A stretch of 64,000 nucleotides of DNA from an uncultured Paracoccaceae bacterium (GCA_947497985.1 CANMIX010000006.1:62001-126000), one strand, 5' to 3'; counted from the stretch's first letter, positions 38,452 through 49,596 are shown. The notes: generated by a model not told the origin, from the letters alone. Numbers and translations: made by a program.

Positions 38452-38932
38452 CAAATTTCTCCTGGATCTTACCTCCGAGGTTTAGCGATTGCGCCGAGTG
38501 CGTCAACTCCCGTCTCATCCACACATATGCACAGCCGCGTATTCGTCGCGTGCCAGTTGTACGGGATGCCGGTCTTGGTTTGGGAAAATTAGGCCAGGTT
38601 GCGACTGTCCCACTGCTTTAGATGCCACCTGTGGCCTTTTACCTAGGCTTTTTTAAATCCGTATTTCGCAACGATCAATGTTCAGCCGCCTAACGCGGCT
38701 CAAACCTCTGGCGCATATCGCTCGCTGCAATGGGACGTTTGGTCCAAAATCCGTTCCAACCTGCGGCATTAGGGGAGAATACTTACCGTTTTGCGAAGCT
38801 TTCCTGTCTGCGCTGTTCGAATTGTCGATGAATTTGCGATGAAGTCCGTGAGGTGAGTGAGATCTAAATGAAACAACCTTAACGATAGGCTGAATTGAAG
38901 TGTTGTTAGTATGGTGTTCGGAAGGTTGCAGG
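38452..38932 (+). other. Gap between the DUF4177-like gene and the chemoreceptor gene
   Basis: 481 nt without a supported gene. A weak GCCT/AGGC stem with six T lies near 38633-38655, and AGCCGC-CTAAC-GCGGCT forms a hairpin at 38684-38700. The right end should hold the chemoreceptor promoter; I cannot define it. Several short ORFs on both strands look random. Confidence 0.5.
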
Positions 38933-41269
38933 ATGTTCAAGTTACCCGATTGGAAACTCGCTTGGAAGTTACCACTCACAATTGCGGTGCCATCGTTGTG
39001 TTTGGTCACCGCACTTAGCGCTACGCAGCTGCGGCAAGCGTCACACGCTATCGAAGAAGATCACCGCGCCGCTTATACAAGTTACGTGCATGAAAAAGGC
39101 GCGGCTATCGAACGTTGGCTAGATGAAGCGCGGCGCGACGTGACTGCGCTTGCGGACAGTGTGGCGATAACCTCGGCGGTTACGGATTTTTCCAACGGTT
39201 GGCGGATCCATGGAAACGACGCCTCCGCCGATCTGCGTCGTATGTATATCACCGAAAATTCAAACCCGATCGGTCAAAAGGACGATCTGACAACGGCGCA
39301 AGACGGCTCCTTATGGACACAGGCCCATGAACGCCATCATGTCGGGCTAAGATCGTTTCTGCAAGCCCGAGGCTATCACGACGTGTTCTTGTTTGATACC
39401 GCTGGAAACCTCGTCTATTCGGTTGCCAAAGAAGATGACTTTGCTCTGAACTTCAACGACGGAGAATACGCCGACAGCGGTCTGGGCGAAGCGTTCAAAG
39501 AGGGAAATCGGCTTGAAGCAGGCCAGCTGCACGCGACCGAGATCTTGGCGTATGCCGCTAACGCGAGCGAACCGGTCATGTTCTTGTCCGCACCCGTGTT
39601 TGTGAACGGGCGCCGGGCTGGCGTCGTCGCCGTGCAACTGCCGCTGGATAAAATGCAGATCATCCTGTCGGAGTCTGAATTGCTCGGCGAAAGTGGTGAG
39701 ATTTACTTGGTCAGCAGCAAAGGAAAGGCACTGTCGGATTCACGTCACGAAGGCGGTCATAAAGCCCTGGATACACTGCCAGATCTGGATCAGATTGGAT
39801 ACGCCTTGTCAGGAGACGAGGTCTACACGCCGGCTTCGGCAGGTGTTCATGGATCCACCGTGATTTCCGAGACCTATCACGTGGACTCTCTTTATGGTGA
39901 AAGTTGGGGCCTTGTGTTTGAAATTGACCGCGCCGAGGCGATGAAGTTCGTCCATCGCGCCACGATTTCTGGTGTCATTGAAATGGCGGTTACCGGCGTA
40001 TTGCTTTGTTTCCTGGTGTGGTTCCTTGTGAAGCAGGTGATCAAACGGATTGAACATCTCGCGAGTGAACTGCAGCAAATTGCCGACGAGAACTATGATC
40101 AGGAAATCCTGGGCCAAGACCGTACCGACGAAGTTGGTTTCATTTCTAAAACCATCGCCAATTTGCAAGTCCGCCTGAAAGAAGGCGCCGAAGCCCAAGC
40201 GCGTGAGGAAATCGTCCAAAAGGACAACAAGCGCGTTGTGGAATTGTTGAGCTCGGCACTCATGAGCTTGTCAGAGGGTGATTTCAGAAACCAAGTACTG
40301 GAGTTCTTCCCAGTTGAGCACAAAAAGCTCCGGTACAGTATCAACGATGCTTTGACTGGCCTAAACGATGTTATCGTTACGGTGCGCGAAACAGCGCTGA
40401 ACATCGATAAAGGCGCGACAGAGGTCGCCGGTGCTGCCGATACCCTGTCAGAACGCACAGAATCGCAAGCTGCTACGCTTGAGCAGACAGTTGCCGCGTT
40501 GGAAGAAGTCACCACCAGCGTACGTTTGGCAACGGAACATGTGGAGACCGTGGAAACTACCGTTGAAACCGCGCGCAGCAAAGCCGAAGAGAGCGGCGGT
40601 GTTGTTTCTGAGACGATTGAAGCGATGACCGAAATCGAAGCGTCATCTTCTCAGATCGAGCAGATCATCGGTGTGATCGACGACATCGCATTCCAGACAA
40701 ACCTTTTGGCGCTAAATGCCGGTGTGGAAGCGGCTCGCGCGGGTGAAGCAGGGCGCGGATTTGCCGTCGTCGCCTCCGAGGTGCGTGGATTGGCGCAACG
40801 ATCTGCTGATGCGGCGCGTGAAATCAAAACTCTCATCGAATCCAGTGGCCAGCAAGTCAGCAGAGGGGTTGAGATGGTTGGTCGTACCGGCGAGGCTCTG
40901 TCAGTGATTGTCGGCCAGGTCAAAGACATCTCGGGCCTAGTGCAGCAGATCGCACAGACATCGCGTGAACAATCCACGGCTCTGTCAGAGATTAACACTG
41001 GTATCTCACAGTTGGATCAATTCACCCAACGAAACGCCGCCATGGTCGAGGAAAGCACAGCGGCGTCACACTTGCTGCGCGCTGATGTGAACAAACTGGT
41101 TGGTCACGTCGACAAGTTCAAAACCACTGAACACTCGTCGGGATCGCAGGCCGCAATAACGCAAGCCCCTCAGCCTCCGGCCCTTGCTGCACCGGCCGTG
41201 GACTTTGTCGAAGAAGATCGCAATGTGGTTGCGATGGCGGCAAATGACGACAAATGGACTTCGTTCTAA
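38933..41269 (+). CDS. Methyl-accepting chemotaxis protein with C-terminal docking-like motif
   Basis: Transmembrane chemoreceptor of 778 residues from ATG 38933. There is one membrane segment at about 12-30 and a periplasmic Cache-type sensor domain (about 32-340, with GYHDVFLFDTAGNLVYS and GEIYLVSSKGK). A second membrane segment is at about 347-368, then HAMP (about 365-420), a second HAMP-like region and the signalling coiled coil. The hairpin tip reads IDDIAFQTNLLALNAGVEAAR. The last residues KWTSF resemble the xWxxF peptide that docks CheR/CheB in other receptors. No che gene is adjacent; the ligand is unknown. Confidence 0.93.
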   Translation: MFKLPDWKLAWKLPLTIAVPSLCLVTALSATQLRQASHAIEEDHRAAYTSYVHEKGAAIERWLDEARRDVTALADSVAITSAVTDFSNGWRIHGNDASADLRRMYITENSNPIGQKDDLTTAQDGSLWTQAHERHHVGLRSFLQARGYHDVFLFDTAGNLVYSVAKEDDFALNFNDGEYADSGLGEAFKEGNRLEAGQLHATEILAYAANASEPVMFLSAPVFVNGRRAGVVAVQLPLDKMQIILSESELLGESGEIYLVSSKGKALSDSRHEGGHKALDTLPDLDQIGYALSGDEVYTPASAGVHGSTVISETYHVDSLYGESWGLVFEIDRAEAMKFVHRATISGVIEMAVTGVLLCFLVWFLVKQVIKRIEHLASELQQIADENYDQEILGQDRTDEVGFISKTIANLQVRLKEGAEAQAREEIVQKDNKRVVELLSSALMSLSEGDFRNQVLEFFPVEHKKLRYSINDALTGLNDVIVTVRETALNIDKGATEVAGAADTLSERTESQAATLEQTVAALEEVTTSVRLATEHVETVETTVETARSKAEESGGVVSETIEAMTEIEASSSQIEQIIGVIDDIAFQTNLLALNAGVEAARAGEAGRGFAVVASEVRGLAQRSADAAREIKTLIESSGQQVSRGVEMVGRTGEALSVIVGQVKDISGLVQQIAQTSREQSTALSEINTGISQLDQFTQRNAAMVEESTAASHLLRADVNKLVGHVDKFKTTEHSSGSQAAITQAPQPPALAAPAVDFVEEDRNVVAMAANDDKWTSF

Positions 41270-41340
41270 CGGGGATAACTAGGCAGACGTGCCGATGCCA
41301 GCGGTGCACCGACTGAATGAAAGCCCGGTGCTAGGTCTGT

Positions 41341-41377
41341 AAAAAACAGTTAAGCCCCCAATAAGGGGGCTTAACTG
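41341..41377 (-). terminator. Terminator of gatB (minus strand)
   Basis: A perfect 13-bp stem CAGTTAAGCCCCC/GGGGGCTTAACTG with loop AATAA (41347-41377). On the minus strand six T follow (41346-41341). Transcripts of the chemoreceptor gene coming from the left also meet this stem. Confidence 0.85.
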
Positions 41378-41393
41378 CGTTCTAAATAGGGCC

Positions 41394-42908
41394 TTAACTC
41401 TTAAGCTTTTGGGCCACCAGCTGGTTCACAGCTTTGGGGTTTGCTTTGCCACCGGTGGCTTTCATTACTTGGCCAACAAACCAACCCGCCAGTTTTGGGT
41501 TCTCTTTGGCTTTTTCGACTTGCGCGGGGTTTGCCGCGATTATCTCGTCCAGCGCGGCTTCGATGGCGCCGGTGTCTGTCACCTGCTTCATGCCGCGCTC
41601 TTCGACGATCTGCGCCGGATCGCCACCTTCGGTATAGACGATTTCAAACAAGTCTTTGGCAATTTTACCCGAGATCGCGTCTGATGCGATCAGGTCAATG
41701 ATGCCACCCAACTGTTCCGGAGAAACCGGGCTGTCAGTGATCGATTTGTCTTCGTCCTTGTTCAGACGACCAAACAGCTCGTTGATCACCCAGTTGGCGG
41801 CCAGCTTGCCGGAACGTGCCTTGGCCACCGCTTCAAAGTACTCGGCGGCTTCAACTTCGGCGGTCAGAACCGATGCGTCATAATCGGTCAGGCCAAAGTC
41901 TGCGATGAACCGCGCCTTTTTCGCATCCGGAAGCTCCGGCAGGTTAGCGGCGATATCGTCAACCCAAGCCTGTTCAATTTCCAGCGGCAGCAAATCAGGA
42001 TCAGGGAAATAACGATAGTCATGCGCTTCTTCTTTGGAGCGCATCGACCGTGTCTCTCCCTTGTCGGGATCATACAGGCGGGTTTCCTGCTCGATCTCAC
42101 CGCCTGCTTCGACGATCTGGATCTGACGGCGGGCTTCGACATCGATCGCTTGTTGGATGAACCGCATAGAGTTCATGTTCTTAATCTCGCAGCGGGTGCC
42201 AAGATGAGAAAAATCGCCGGTTTCCTGGAATTTCTCATATTGACCTGGAAGACAGATAGACACGTTCACATCTGCACGCAGGTTGCCGTTTTGCATGTTC
42301 CCGTCGCAGGTGCCGAGATATTGTAGGATCTGGCGCAGTTTGGCGATATAGGCAGCCGCTTCTTCGGGGCCGCGAATATCGGGGCGTGAGACGATTTCCA
42401 TCAGGCAGACGCCCGTGCGGTTCAGGTCGACAAAGGACATGTTCGGATCCATGTCGTGAACCGATTTGCCCGCGTCCTGTTCCATGTGGATGCGTTCCAC
42501 ACGTACGTTACGCGCGGTGCCGTCGCCAAGTTCAACCAGAACTTCACCTTCGCCTACGATCGGGTGATAGAGTTGCGAAATCTGATAGCCCTGTGGCAAG
42601 TCAGGGTAGAAATAGTTTTTGCGGTCAAAGGCGGACCACAGGTTGATTTCGGCCTTGAGGCCCAGGCCTGTGCGCACGGTCTGTTCCACGCAATAGTCAT
42701 TGATAACGGGCAACATGCCAGGCATTGCGGCATCAACAAAGGCCACATTGGAATTCGGCTCAGCACCGAATTTGGTGGAGGCGCCCGAGAAGAGCTTGGC
42801 GTTTGAGCTCACCTGAGCGTGCACCTCCATACCAATGACCAGTTCCCAGTCATGTTTGGCGCCCGCGATTACTTTGGGCTTGGGGAGTTCATATGTCAGG
42901 TCGAGCAT
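41394..42908 (-). CDS. gatB: Aspartyl/glutamyl-tRNA(Asn/Gln) amidotransferase subunit B
   Basis: Cytosolic GatCAB subunit that binds and activates misacylated Glu-tRNA(Gln) (or Asp-tRNA(Asn)) for amidation. From ATG 42908 the 504 residues begin [13 protein letters not shown], then [12 protein letters not shown]. The family motifs [27 protein letters not shown] and the C-terminal YqeY-like tail with [17 protein letters not shown] are present. gatC and gatA are not adjacent, as in many alphaproteobacteria. The track's 37 extra residues are not family-like. Confidence 0.96.
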   Translation of the reverse strand: MLDLTYELPKPKVIAGAKHDWELVIGMEVHAQVSSNAKLFSGASTKFGAEPNSNVAFVDAAMPGMLPVINDYCVEQTVRTGLGLKAEINLWSAFDRKNYFYPDLPQGYQISQLYHPIVGEGEVLVELGDGTARNVRVERIHMEQDAGKSVHDMDPNMSFVDLNRTGVCLMEIVSRPDIRGPEEAAAYIAKLRQILQYLGTCDGNMQNGNLRADVNVSICLPGQYEKFQETGDFSHLGTRCEIKNMNSMRFIQQAIDVEARRQIQIVEAGGEIEQETRLYDPDKGETRSMRSKEEAHDYRYFPDPDLLPLEIEQAWVDDIAANLPELPDAKKARFIADFGLTDYDASVLTAEVEAAEYFEAVAKARSGKLAANWVINELFGRLNKDEDKSITDSPVSPEQLGGIIDLIASDAISGKIAKDLFEIVYTEGGDPAQIVEERGMKQVTDTGAIEAALDEIIAANPAQVEKAKENPKLAGWFVGQVMKATGGKANPKAVNQLVAQKLKS

Positions 42909-43136
42909 GGTTTCGCCGTCTCCACTATCATCTGTTATCTTGCGTTCTAGGCCTGCACGCGCGCAGGGGCAAGGGGGAAGCGCCCGCTTCGCCTGTTCCG
43001 CTTGGTGCAAGTGTTGCACGGCAGGCGTTCGCTGGTGTCGGGGATGGTTAAGGCGCGGTCGATATTCTCTCTTGGCCAGGATTAAAGCTGGGCGTAAGTG
43101 TTATGCCCCACCGCCCCAAAAAAGGAGAGGTCGCCC

Positions 43137-45485
43137 GTGGACACCCAAACCCGAATTGCCCAGATCATTGCAACTGAAATTGGTGCTGCCGCCAAACAGG
43201 TCAATGCCGCGGTGGAGCTGTTGGATGGTGGGGCGACAGTGCCCTTTGTGGCGCGGTATCGTAAAGAGGTGACCGGAGGCTTGGATGACACACAGCTGCG
43301 CAAACTGGACGAACGGCTGGCCTATCTGCGCGAGCTGGAAGCGCGGCGGACAACGATCCTTGACTCGATCAAATCGCAAGACAAGCTGACATCGGAGCTC
43401 GCGACATCCATTGCCGGGGCGGAGACGAAGGCGCAGCTGGAGGATATCTATTTACCCTATAAGCCCAAGCGCCGCACCAAAGCGATGATCGCGCGGGAAA
43501 ACGGGTTGGAGCCTTTGGTTGAGGCGATCCTGGCCGACCGGGCTGCGGATCCAGAAACGCTGGCAGCGACATATATCTGCGACGCGGTTGCAACCACCAA
43601 GGATGCGCTGAACGGTGCGCGCGATATCTTGACCGAGCGGATGACCGAGAACGCCAGCCTGATTGGCCGTCTGCGCGACTTTATGCAGCGCGAAGCGGTT
43701 TTGACTGCACGGGTGGTCGAAGGTGAAGAGCAAAAAGGAGCAAAGTTTTCGGACTATTTTGACCATACCGAGGCTTGGTCCAAAGTGCCCTCCCACCGGG
43801 CGTTGGCGATGCTGCGGGGCGCAAACGAAGGGGTCTTGTCCGTTGACGTGACCCCGGGCGGCGAAGACGGTGTTGCGCGGGCCGAAGCCATGGTTGGTGC
43901 AGAACTGGGCGCGCGCAGTCAGGGCAAAGGGGACATTTGGCTGCGCAAAGTTGCGGGCTGGACCTGGCGGGTGAAATTGTCCTTGTCACTGATGTTGGAG
44001 CTGATGGGCGATCTGCGCGCTCGTGCGCAGGACGAGGCGATCGAAGTGTTTGCCCGCAACCTCAAAGATCTGCTTTTTGCGGCGCCAGCCGGTGCGCGAC
44101 CGACTCTTGGGTTGGACCCGGGCATTCGCACCGGCGTCAAAGCGGCGGTGGTTGATGCGACCGGGAAATTGGTGGCCACCGCAACCCTATACCCGTTTCA
44201 GCCCAAGAATGACCTGCGCGGTGCACAGGTGCAAATCCTGAAACTGATCACTGAACACGGCGTGGAACTGGTGGCCATCGGCAACGGAACCGCCAGCCGG
44301 GAAACCGAACGTATGGTGGCCGAGGTGCTGGCCAATCTGCCGGCCAAAGTCAAAGCGCCAACCAAAGTTGTTGTGTCCGAAGCCGGTGCCTCGGTCTATT
44401 CCGCGTCCGAACTTGCAGCGCGGGAATTCCCGGATCTGGATGTCTCGTTGCGCGGTGCGGTGTCGATTGCGCGTCGTTTGCAAGACCCGCTGGCGGAATT
44501 GGTGAAGATTGAGCCCAAGTCCATCGGCGTTGGGCAATACCAACATGATGTGGATCAGCACAAACTGTCCAAATCGCTGGATGCGGTGATTGAAGATGTG
44601 GTGAACGGTGTCGGAGTGGATCTGAACATGGCTTCTGCACCATTGTTGGCGCGGGTCTCTGGGCTGGGGCCGGGCTTGGCCGAAGCGGTTGTGGCACACC
44701 GCGATTTGAACGGGGCCTTTCGATCCCGTCGGGAGTTGTTGAAGGTGGCGCGTCTGGGGCCAAAAGCGTTTGAACAATGCGCAGGTTTCCTGCGGATCCG
44801 TGACGGTAAAGAGCCGCTTGATGCATCCGGTGTCCACCCGGAAGCCTATGCGGTTGCCCGCAAGATCGTGTCGGCCTGTGGCCGCGATATTCGCAGCCTC
44901 ATGGGCGACAGCGCGGCGCTGACAAAAGTGCGGGCCGAGGATTTTGTCGATGCCACCTTTGGCCTGCCGACTGTGCGGGACATCCTGTCGGAGCTGGACA
45001 AACCGGGCCGCGATCCGCGCCCATCATTCAAGACCGCGACCTTTGCCGATGGGGTGGAGGAGATCACCGACCTCAAACCCGGAATGGTGTTGGAGGGTAC
45101 CGTGACCAATGTCGCGGCCTTTGGCGCCTTTGTGGACATTGGTGTTCATCAGGATGGCCTGGTTCACGTCAGCCAGCTGGCGGATCGGTTTGTCAAAGAT
45201 CCACATGACGTGGTGAAAACCGGTCAGGTCGTCAAGGTCACGGTGACCGAGGTGGATGTGCCGCGCAAACGCATTGGTCTGACCATGCGCAAGGACGGCG
45301 GTGTCTCAGCAAAGCAGGACCGCAACGCACGCAGCGACACCGGTGGGCGCTCAAAATCAAACCCCAAACGCAACATGTCCGCCAGCCCGCAAAAGGGTTC
45401 CCCAAATAAGGGTAAATCCCAAGGTGGACAACAGGATACCGGGGCGCTGGGCGCGGCATTGATGGATGCATTCAAAAAACGCTAG
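43137..45485 (+). CDS. tex: Tex family RNA-binding transcription accessory protein
   Basis: Cytosolic nucleic-acid-binding protein of the Tex/YhgF family, linked to transcription and gene expression under stress. The 782 residues from GTG 43137 (GGAGAGG upstream) contain the N-terminal Tex helical domain, a YqgF-like RNase H fold domain with [16 protein letters not shown], helix-hairpin-helix repeats ([12 protein letters not shown]) and an S1 RNA-binding domain near 640-710. The tail is basic and Gly/Gln-rich. Family length and order are normal. Confidence 0.95.
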   Translation: MDTQTRIAQIIATEIGAAAKQVNAAVELLDGGATVPFVARYRKEVTGGLDDTQLRKLDERLAYLRELEARRTTILDSIKSQDKLTSELATSIAGAETKAQLEDIYLPYKPKRRTKAMIARENGLEPLVEAILADRAADPETLAATYICDAVATTKDALNGARDILTERMTENASLIGRLRDFMQREAVLTARVVEGEEQKGAKFSDYFDHTEAWSKVPSHRALAMLRGANEGVLSVDVTPGGEDGVARAEAMVGAELGARSQGKGDIWLRKVAGWTWRVKLSLSLMLELMGDLRARAQDEAIEVFARNLKDLLFAAPAGARPTLGLDPGIRTGVKAAVVDATGKLVATATLYPFQPKNDLRGAQVQILKLITEHGVELVAIGNGTASRETERMVAEVLANLPAKVKAPTKVVVSEAGASVYSASELAAREFPDLDVSLRGAVSIARRLQDPLAELVKIEPKSIGVGQYQHDVDQHKLSKSLDAVIEDVVNGVGVDLNMASAPLLARVSGLGPGLAEAVVAHRDLNGAFRSRRELLKVARLGPKAFEQCAGFLRIRDGKEPLDASGVHPEAYAVARKIVSACGRDIRSLMGDSAALTKVRAEDFVDATFGLPTVRDILSELDKPGRDPRPSFKTATFADGVEEITDLKPGMVLEGTVTNVAAFGAFVDIGVHQDGLVHVSQLADRFVKDPHDVVKTGQVVKVTVTEVDVPRKRIGLTMRKDGGVSAKQDRNARSDTGGRSKSNPKRNMSASPQKGSPNKGKSQGGQQDTGALGAALMDAFKKR

Positions 45486-45489
45486 ACCT

Positions 45490-45522
45490 AAAAGGCGCGG
45501 CGCATCACTGACATGCGCCGCG
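45490..45522 (-). terminator. Terminator between tex and the minus-strand 434-aa gene
   Basis: CGCGGCGCAT and ATGCGCCGCG (45496-45522) form a 10-bp stem with a 7-nt loop. On the minus strand CTTTT follows, so it mainly serves the minus-strand gene; tex transcripts meet the stem without a T tract. Confidence 0.6.
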
Positions 45523-45529
45523 TCAGCAC

Positions 45530-46834
45530 TCAGTCGGGCAACACTTCCAGACCTGATCGGGTGAATTGCACCTGATGACCCTGGGCCAGTTCTTCGCGGA
45601 AGCAGTGTTTTAGGAAACGATGTGCATTGGCACGTCCACGGGCGGCGAACCGCTGGGGCGATCGAACTTGTGCATTATTGGCAAAGCCCACCGACGCATG
45701 TGCCCAGTGGAGCGGATGGATCTCTTTTAGGTGGTCGCGTACCAACCAGTCCGAGGCCCGCGCGATTGTCTCGCGTACAATGTCCACCTCGGGGGCGGCA
45801 TCTTCACGTAGGTCCAGCCCTACCGCACAAAAGGCGATCAAGAGGTTGACGGTTTCCTGAGATGGGCGGTTTTCGACGATGTCGCGCAAACCTTCCATGA
45901 AGAACGGCACATCCAGCGATAGGCATGCCTGATCCTCAGTTGTGAGCGCGTCGAAATAGGTCCAAGTGTACCCGCCAGCTCCCCAGATTTCTTGGGTGCG
46001 TACAGCCGTACGTCGGGCCTCCAGCTCGAGCGCGTCGGACGAGCCGGTGCGTGACGGAGCCATGGCCGAACCGAGGGCGCGCATATTGCGGAAATTTAAC
46101 GGATCAAGTTCGATTAACTGGGCAAAAGCATCGGCAAGCCGCACCGGCGGTTCTTTTTGGGTGGCCATCGTTGTGCAATAGGCGGACAGAAGGAACGGGC
46201 TGTCGGCGGCCTCGTCCCGCAGTGGCTGCATCAAGGCCCAGGCCCGTTTGAAATGCGCCTGCGCGCGGTTCTCATAGGTTTGCGCCGCAAGGTTCATCGC
46301 CGCCTCGCTGCGCCAGGCCCAACCCAAATCCATATGGGTCAAAGCAACCACCGCATTCATGAACGGTGTGCAGCCCATGGACAGGCGCGCCTCTTCCAGC
46401 GCCATGATCCCTGCCAGCAAAGGAGCGTCATCCGGGTTGGGGCAGGTTTCCAGCGCCTGTTCTGTGCCATGCATCACGTCGGAGCGCGCACCAAATGCTA
46501 GAATATCGGCAATGGGCAATCCGGCTCCGGTTGCGGCGCGGGTACGGTCGGCTTGCGCAATTGCGGTAACAATATCGTCCCAACGTTCCTGGCGTGCAAG
46601 AAACAGCCCTTTGTCCCGGGCATCTTGGCTTTGTTGTTCGTCCTCGCTTTGGGTTCGAACAGCAATTGACACCGGTTCAGCGATGTCATCGCTCTCCTGC
46701 TCGACCTTGCCAGTGAAGGAAAACGGCAGCGAGGTCATCCGGGGCAGGTGAGACCGGACTGGATCGACCGCTTTTTTCAAAGGGGCAAGAGAGCGCAGCA
46801 GAACTTGGGCCGCAGGATGGGGAGCTTTGAGCAT
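45530..46834 (-). CDS. Conserved-looking hypothetical protein (helical, 434 aa)
   Basis: I do not recognise the family. The protein is soluble-looking and largely helical, without signal peptide or membrane segment. It has a low-complexity Glu/Ser/Asp/Gln region (about 40-75). The remainder has Ala/Leu-rich helical pairs (for example YENRAQAHFKRAWALM) that recall TPR-like repeats, and a Trp/Tyr-rich stretch GAGGYTWTYFDAL. Codon use matches its neighbours, so it appears to be a genuine gene. An internal ATG at 46738 (MTSLPF) is an alternative start. It lies beside pepN but has its own downstream hairpin. Confidence 0.7.
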   Translation of the reverse strand: MLKAPHPAAQVLLRSLAPLKKAVDPVRSHLPRMTSLPFSFTGKVEQESDDIAEPVSIAVRTQSEDEQQSQDARDKGLFLARQERWDDIVTAIAQADRTRAATGAGLPIADILAFGARSDVMHGTEQALETCPNPDDAPLLAGIMALEEARLSMGCTPFMNAVVALTHMDLGWAWRSEAAMNLAAQTYENRAQAHFKRAWALMQPLRDEAADSPFLLSAYCTTMATQKEPPVRLADAFAQLIELDPLNFRNMRALGSAMAPSRTGSSDALELEARRTAVRTQEIWGAGGYTWTYFDALTTEDQACLSLDVPFFMEGLRDIVENRPSQETVNLLIAFCAVGLDLREDAAPEVDIVRETIARASDWLVRDHLKEIHPLHWAHASVGFANNAQVRSPQRFAARGRANAHRFLKHCFREELAQGHQVQFTRSGLEVLPD

Positions 46835-46996
46835 TTAGTTTTTCCGCAGATTGGCAGCATCTTGGGTGTGCTCAGGATCTTCGGAATTTGGGGCGCAAAA
46901 ATGGCCTTTGTGGGGATTTCCAGAAGCGAAATCGCAAAAGTTAATGCTTTATTACACCTATTTGGCTCGAACCTCACGGATTGTTCACAAATGCGA

Positions 46997-47024
46997 AACC
47001 GTGGCGAAGTTTTTCGCCACGGTT
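46997..47024 (-). terminator. Terminator hairpin after pepN (minus strand)
   Basis: A perfect 12-bp stem AACCGTGGCGAA/TTCGCCACGGTT with a 4-nt loop lies 8 nt beyond the pepN stop. On the minus strand TTTCGCATTTG overlaps and follows the stem, a weak U tract. Confidence 0.65.
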
Positions 47025-47031
47025 CAATGTA

Positions 47032-49596
47032 TTAGGCATCCAGAATGCGTGAAACCATTTCTGCTGTGTCGCGGCTTAGACCGTCGCGCGCCATGATCTG
47101 GCGCATCGCATCACCCATCATTTGTTGGCGCGGGGCGTCATAGCGTTTCCATGTCTGGAAAGCGGCACACATGCGGGCGGTTGTCTGCGGATTAAGAGAA
47201 TCCAAAGCCAGCAGTTTTTCCGCCAGCAGCGCATAGCCTGCACCATTCATATTGTGGAACCCAGCGTGATGCCCGGCAAGGGCGCCCATCACGGCACGGA
47301 ACCGGTTCGGGTTCTTAATCGTGAATAGCGAATGGTCACACAGGCCTCGTGCCACATCAGCGGTTTTTTCCGGCTTGGTGGCCGCAACCTGCAGGGCAAA
47401 CCATTTGTCCATCACAAGACGGTCGTCTTGCCATTGGTCAAAGAACGCCTGCGACTGGGTTGTCCCTTTTTCGGCCCTAAGCAAACAGGCAAGTGCCGCG
47501 TATTGCAGCGTCATGTTATCCGCAGCTTCATATTGCTTGGCCGCAGCCGCGCCGCCATCCAAACGGGTAAGCAGTGACAGGGTCGACCCGTTCAACGCGC
47601 GTTTGCCGGCCCCTTCGGCATCAGGCACGTAAGCGCCATCAACCGTGGTGTCCGCATACAGGCGGGGCAGGCTGTCAGAGAGGGCTTGCGCGAGGCTTTG
47701 GGTGAATGTTTCTGCCGCGTCATAGATCTTGGCCGGGTCCGGGGTGTGACCCTGTTCGAACAAGGCTTGCGCAATCTGTGACTGGCTGGGTGGTTGCAGG
47801 ACCAGCGCTCGGAACGCCGGGTCCTGGGTGTCATCGCGCACCAGCTTGGTCAACGCCTCCAGATACTCCGCATCCGGGGCAGCCCCCTGCAGGACCATCC
47901 GCAACCGGGTGTCCGTGGCCAGGGCATTGCCGGCTTCCCAGCGATTGAACGGATCGGTGTCATGGGCCAACAGGAAGGCACGTTCTGCATTGGTGGTGTC
48001 ACGTTGCAATGTGACCGGGGCCGAAAACTCCCGCAGGATCGAAGGCACGGGCTTTGCGGTCAAACCGTCAAAGGTAAAGCTCTGCTGTGCTTCGGTCATC
48101 TCCAAGACGGTGGTCGGTTGGATCTCATCCCCATTTTCCCCCAACAGACCAACCGCAATCGGGATCACACGCGGGGCTTTGTCCGGCTGCCCCGGTGTTG
48201 GCGCGGTTTCCTGTTCAAAGGTCAGGGTGAGCGTTCCGTCGGCATAGCTTTCGGTGACCTTCAGCTTGGGGGTGCCGGCCTGACTGTACCACAATTTGAA
48301 TTGGGTCATGTCCCGACCGGTGGAGTCTTCAAAGACTTTCAACCAATCCTCAATCGTGCAGGCCTGCCCATCATGGCGATCGAAATAAAGGTCCAGCGCT
48401 TTGTAATAGGCGTCATCCCCGACCAGCCGTTTCAGCATGCCGATCACTTCGGCACCTTTCTCGTAAACGGTCGCGGTGTAGAAGTTGTTGATCTCCTGGA
48501 ACTGCTCGGGGCGCGGCGGGTGTGCCAGCGGGCCGCCGTCTTCGGGGAACTGGCGCGCGCGCAGGGTAATCACATCGTCGATCCGCTTCACCGGGGCGGA
48601 GCGCATGTCAGAGGTGAACTGCGCATCCCGGTAGACGGTCAACCCTTCCTTGAGGCACAGCTGGAACCAATCGCGGCAGGTGATCCGGTTGCCTGTCCAG
48701 TTGTGGAAATACTCATGGGCGATGATCGCCTCAATCCGTTCGAAATTTGCATCCGTCGATGTCTCGGGCGAGGCCAAAACGCAGGATGAGTTGAAAATGT
48801 TCAACCCTTTGTTCTCCATCGCTCCCATGTTGAAGTCATCAACCGCGACAATATTGAAAATATCCAAGTCATATTCGCGACCATAGACCTCTTCGTCCCA
48901 GGTCATCGACTTTTTCAGCGCTTCCATGCCAAAGGCGCATTTCCCTTCATCGCCGGGACGGACCCAGATGTTCAGCTCAACGTCTTTGCCCGATTGCGTG
49001 GTGAAGCGATCCGGGTGATTGACCAATTCTCCGGCGACCAAGGCAAACAGATAGGCCGGTTTGGGCCAGGGATCGTGCCATTCGGCAAAGCCTTGACCAG
49101 ACGCGCCGGGGTTGCCGTTGGACAAAAGCACCGGCTCTTCGCCTTCGATCCGTACCGTGAAGGTCGACATCACATCGGGGCGGTCGGGATAAAAGGTGAT
49201 TTTGCGAAACCCTTCGGCCTCACATTGGGTGCAATACATGCCGTTCGACATATAAAGCCCTTCCAGCGCGGTGTTGCCCTTGGGGTTGATCTCGACCTCG
49301 GCTTCCCAGGTGAAGGAATGATCGGGAACCGCACATTCCAGCCCGCCGTCCACCATGTTGGGTGTTACCTCTGCGCCGTCGATCTTGGCGTGGATCAGTT
49401 TTAGCTCCTCACCGTGCAAAAAGAACCGCGGATCGGCGGCATCTGCCTTGGGTGTAAACCGGATCTTGCTGATCACCCGCGTGGATTCCGGGGCCAGTTT
49501 GAAGGTCAGCGCGACGTCTTCAACTTCAAAGCCGAATGGTTTGTAATCTTTAAGGTAAAAGGTCTGCGGGCTGCTGGCCGGAGAGGCATCTTTCAT
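47032..49596 (-). CDS. pepN: Aminopeptidase N (M1 family)
   Basis: Zinc metallopeptidase of the cytosol that removes N-terminal residues during peptide degradation. From ATG 49596 it has 854 residues. The exopeptidase motif GAMENKG precedes the zinc site HEYFHNWTGNR with the distal glutamate in KEGLTVYRD; the C-terminal half is the alpha-helical PepN cap. Length is close to E. coli PepN (870). The track's 13 extra residues lack a ribosome-binding site as good as AGGATC before 49596. It is divergent from glcB. Confidence 0.95.
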   Translation of the reverse strand: MKDASPASSPQTFYLKDYKPFGFEVEDVALTFKLAPESTRVISKIRFTPKADAADPRFFLHGEELKLIHAKIDGAEVTPNMVDGGLECAVPDHSFTWEAEVEINPKGNTALEGLYMSNGMYCTQCEAEGFRKITFYPDRPDVMSTFTVRIEGEEPVLLSNGNPGASGQGFAEWHDPWPKPAYLFALVAGELVNHPDRFTTQSGKDVELNIWVRPGDEGKCAFGMEALKKSMTWDEEVYGREYDLDIFNIVAVDDFNMGAMENKGLNIFNSSCVLASPETSTDANFERIEAIIAHEYFHNWTGNRITCRDWFQLCLKEGLTVYRDAQFTSDMRSAPVKRIDDVITLRARQFPEDGGPLAHPPRPEQFQEINNFYTATVYEKGAEVIGMLKRLVGDDAYYKALDLYFDRHDGQACTIEDWLKVFEDSTGRDMTQFKLWYSQAGTPKLKVTESYADGTLTLTFEQETAPTPGQPDKAPRVIPIAVGLLGENGDEIQPTTVLEMTEAQQSFTFDGLTAKPVPSILREFSAPVTLQRDTTNAERAFLLAHDTDPFNRWEAGNALATDTRLRMVLQGAAPDAEYLEALTKLVRDDTQDPAFRALVLQPPSQSQIAQALFEQGHTPDPAKIYDAAETFTQSLAQALSDSLPRLYADTTVDGAYVPDAEGAGKRALNGSTLSLLTRLDGGAAAAKQYEAADNMTLQYAALACLLRAEKGTTQSQAFFDQWQDDRLVMDKWFALQVAATKPEKTADVARGLCDHSLFTIKNPNRFRAVMGALAGHHAGFHNMNGAGYALLAEKLLALDSLNPQTTARMCAAFQTWKRYDAPRQQMMGDAMRQIMARDGLSRDTAEMVSRILDA

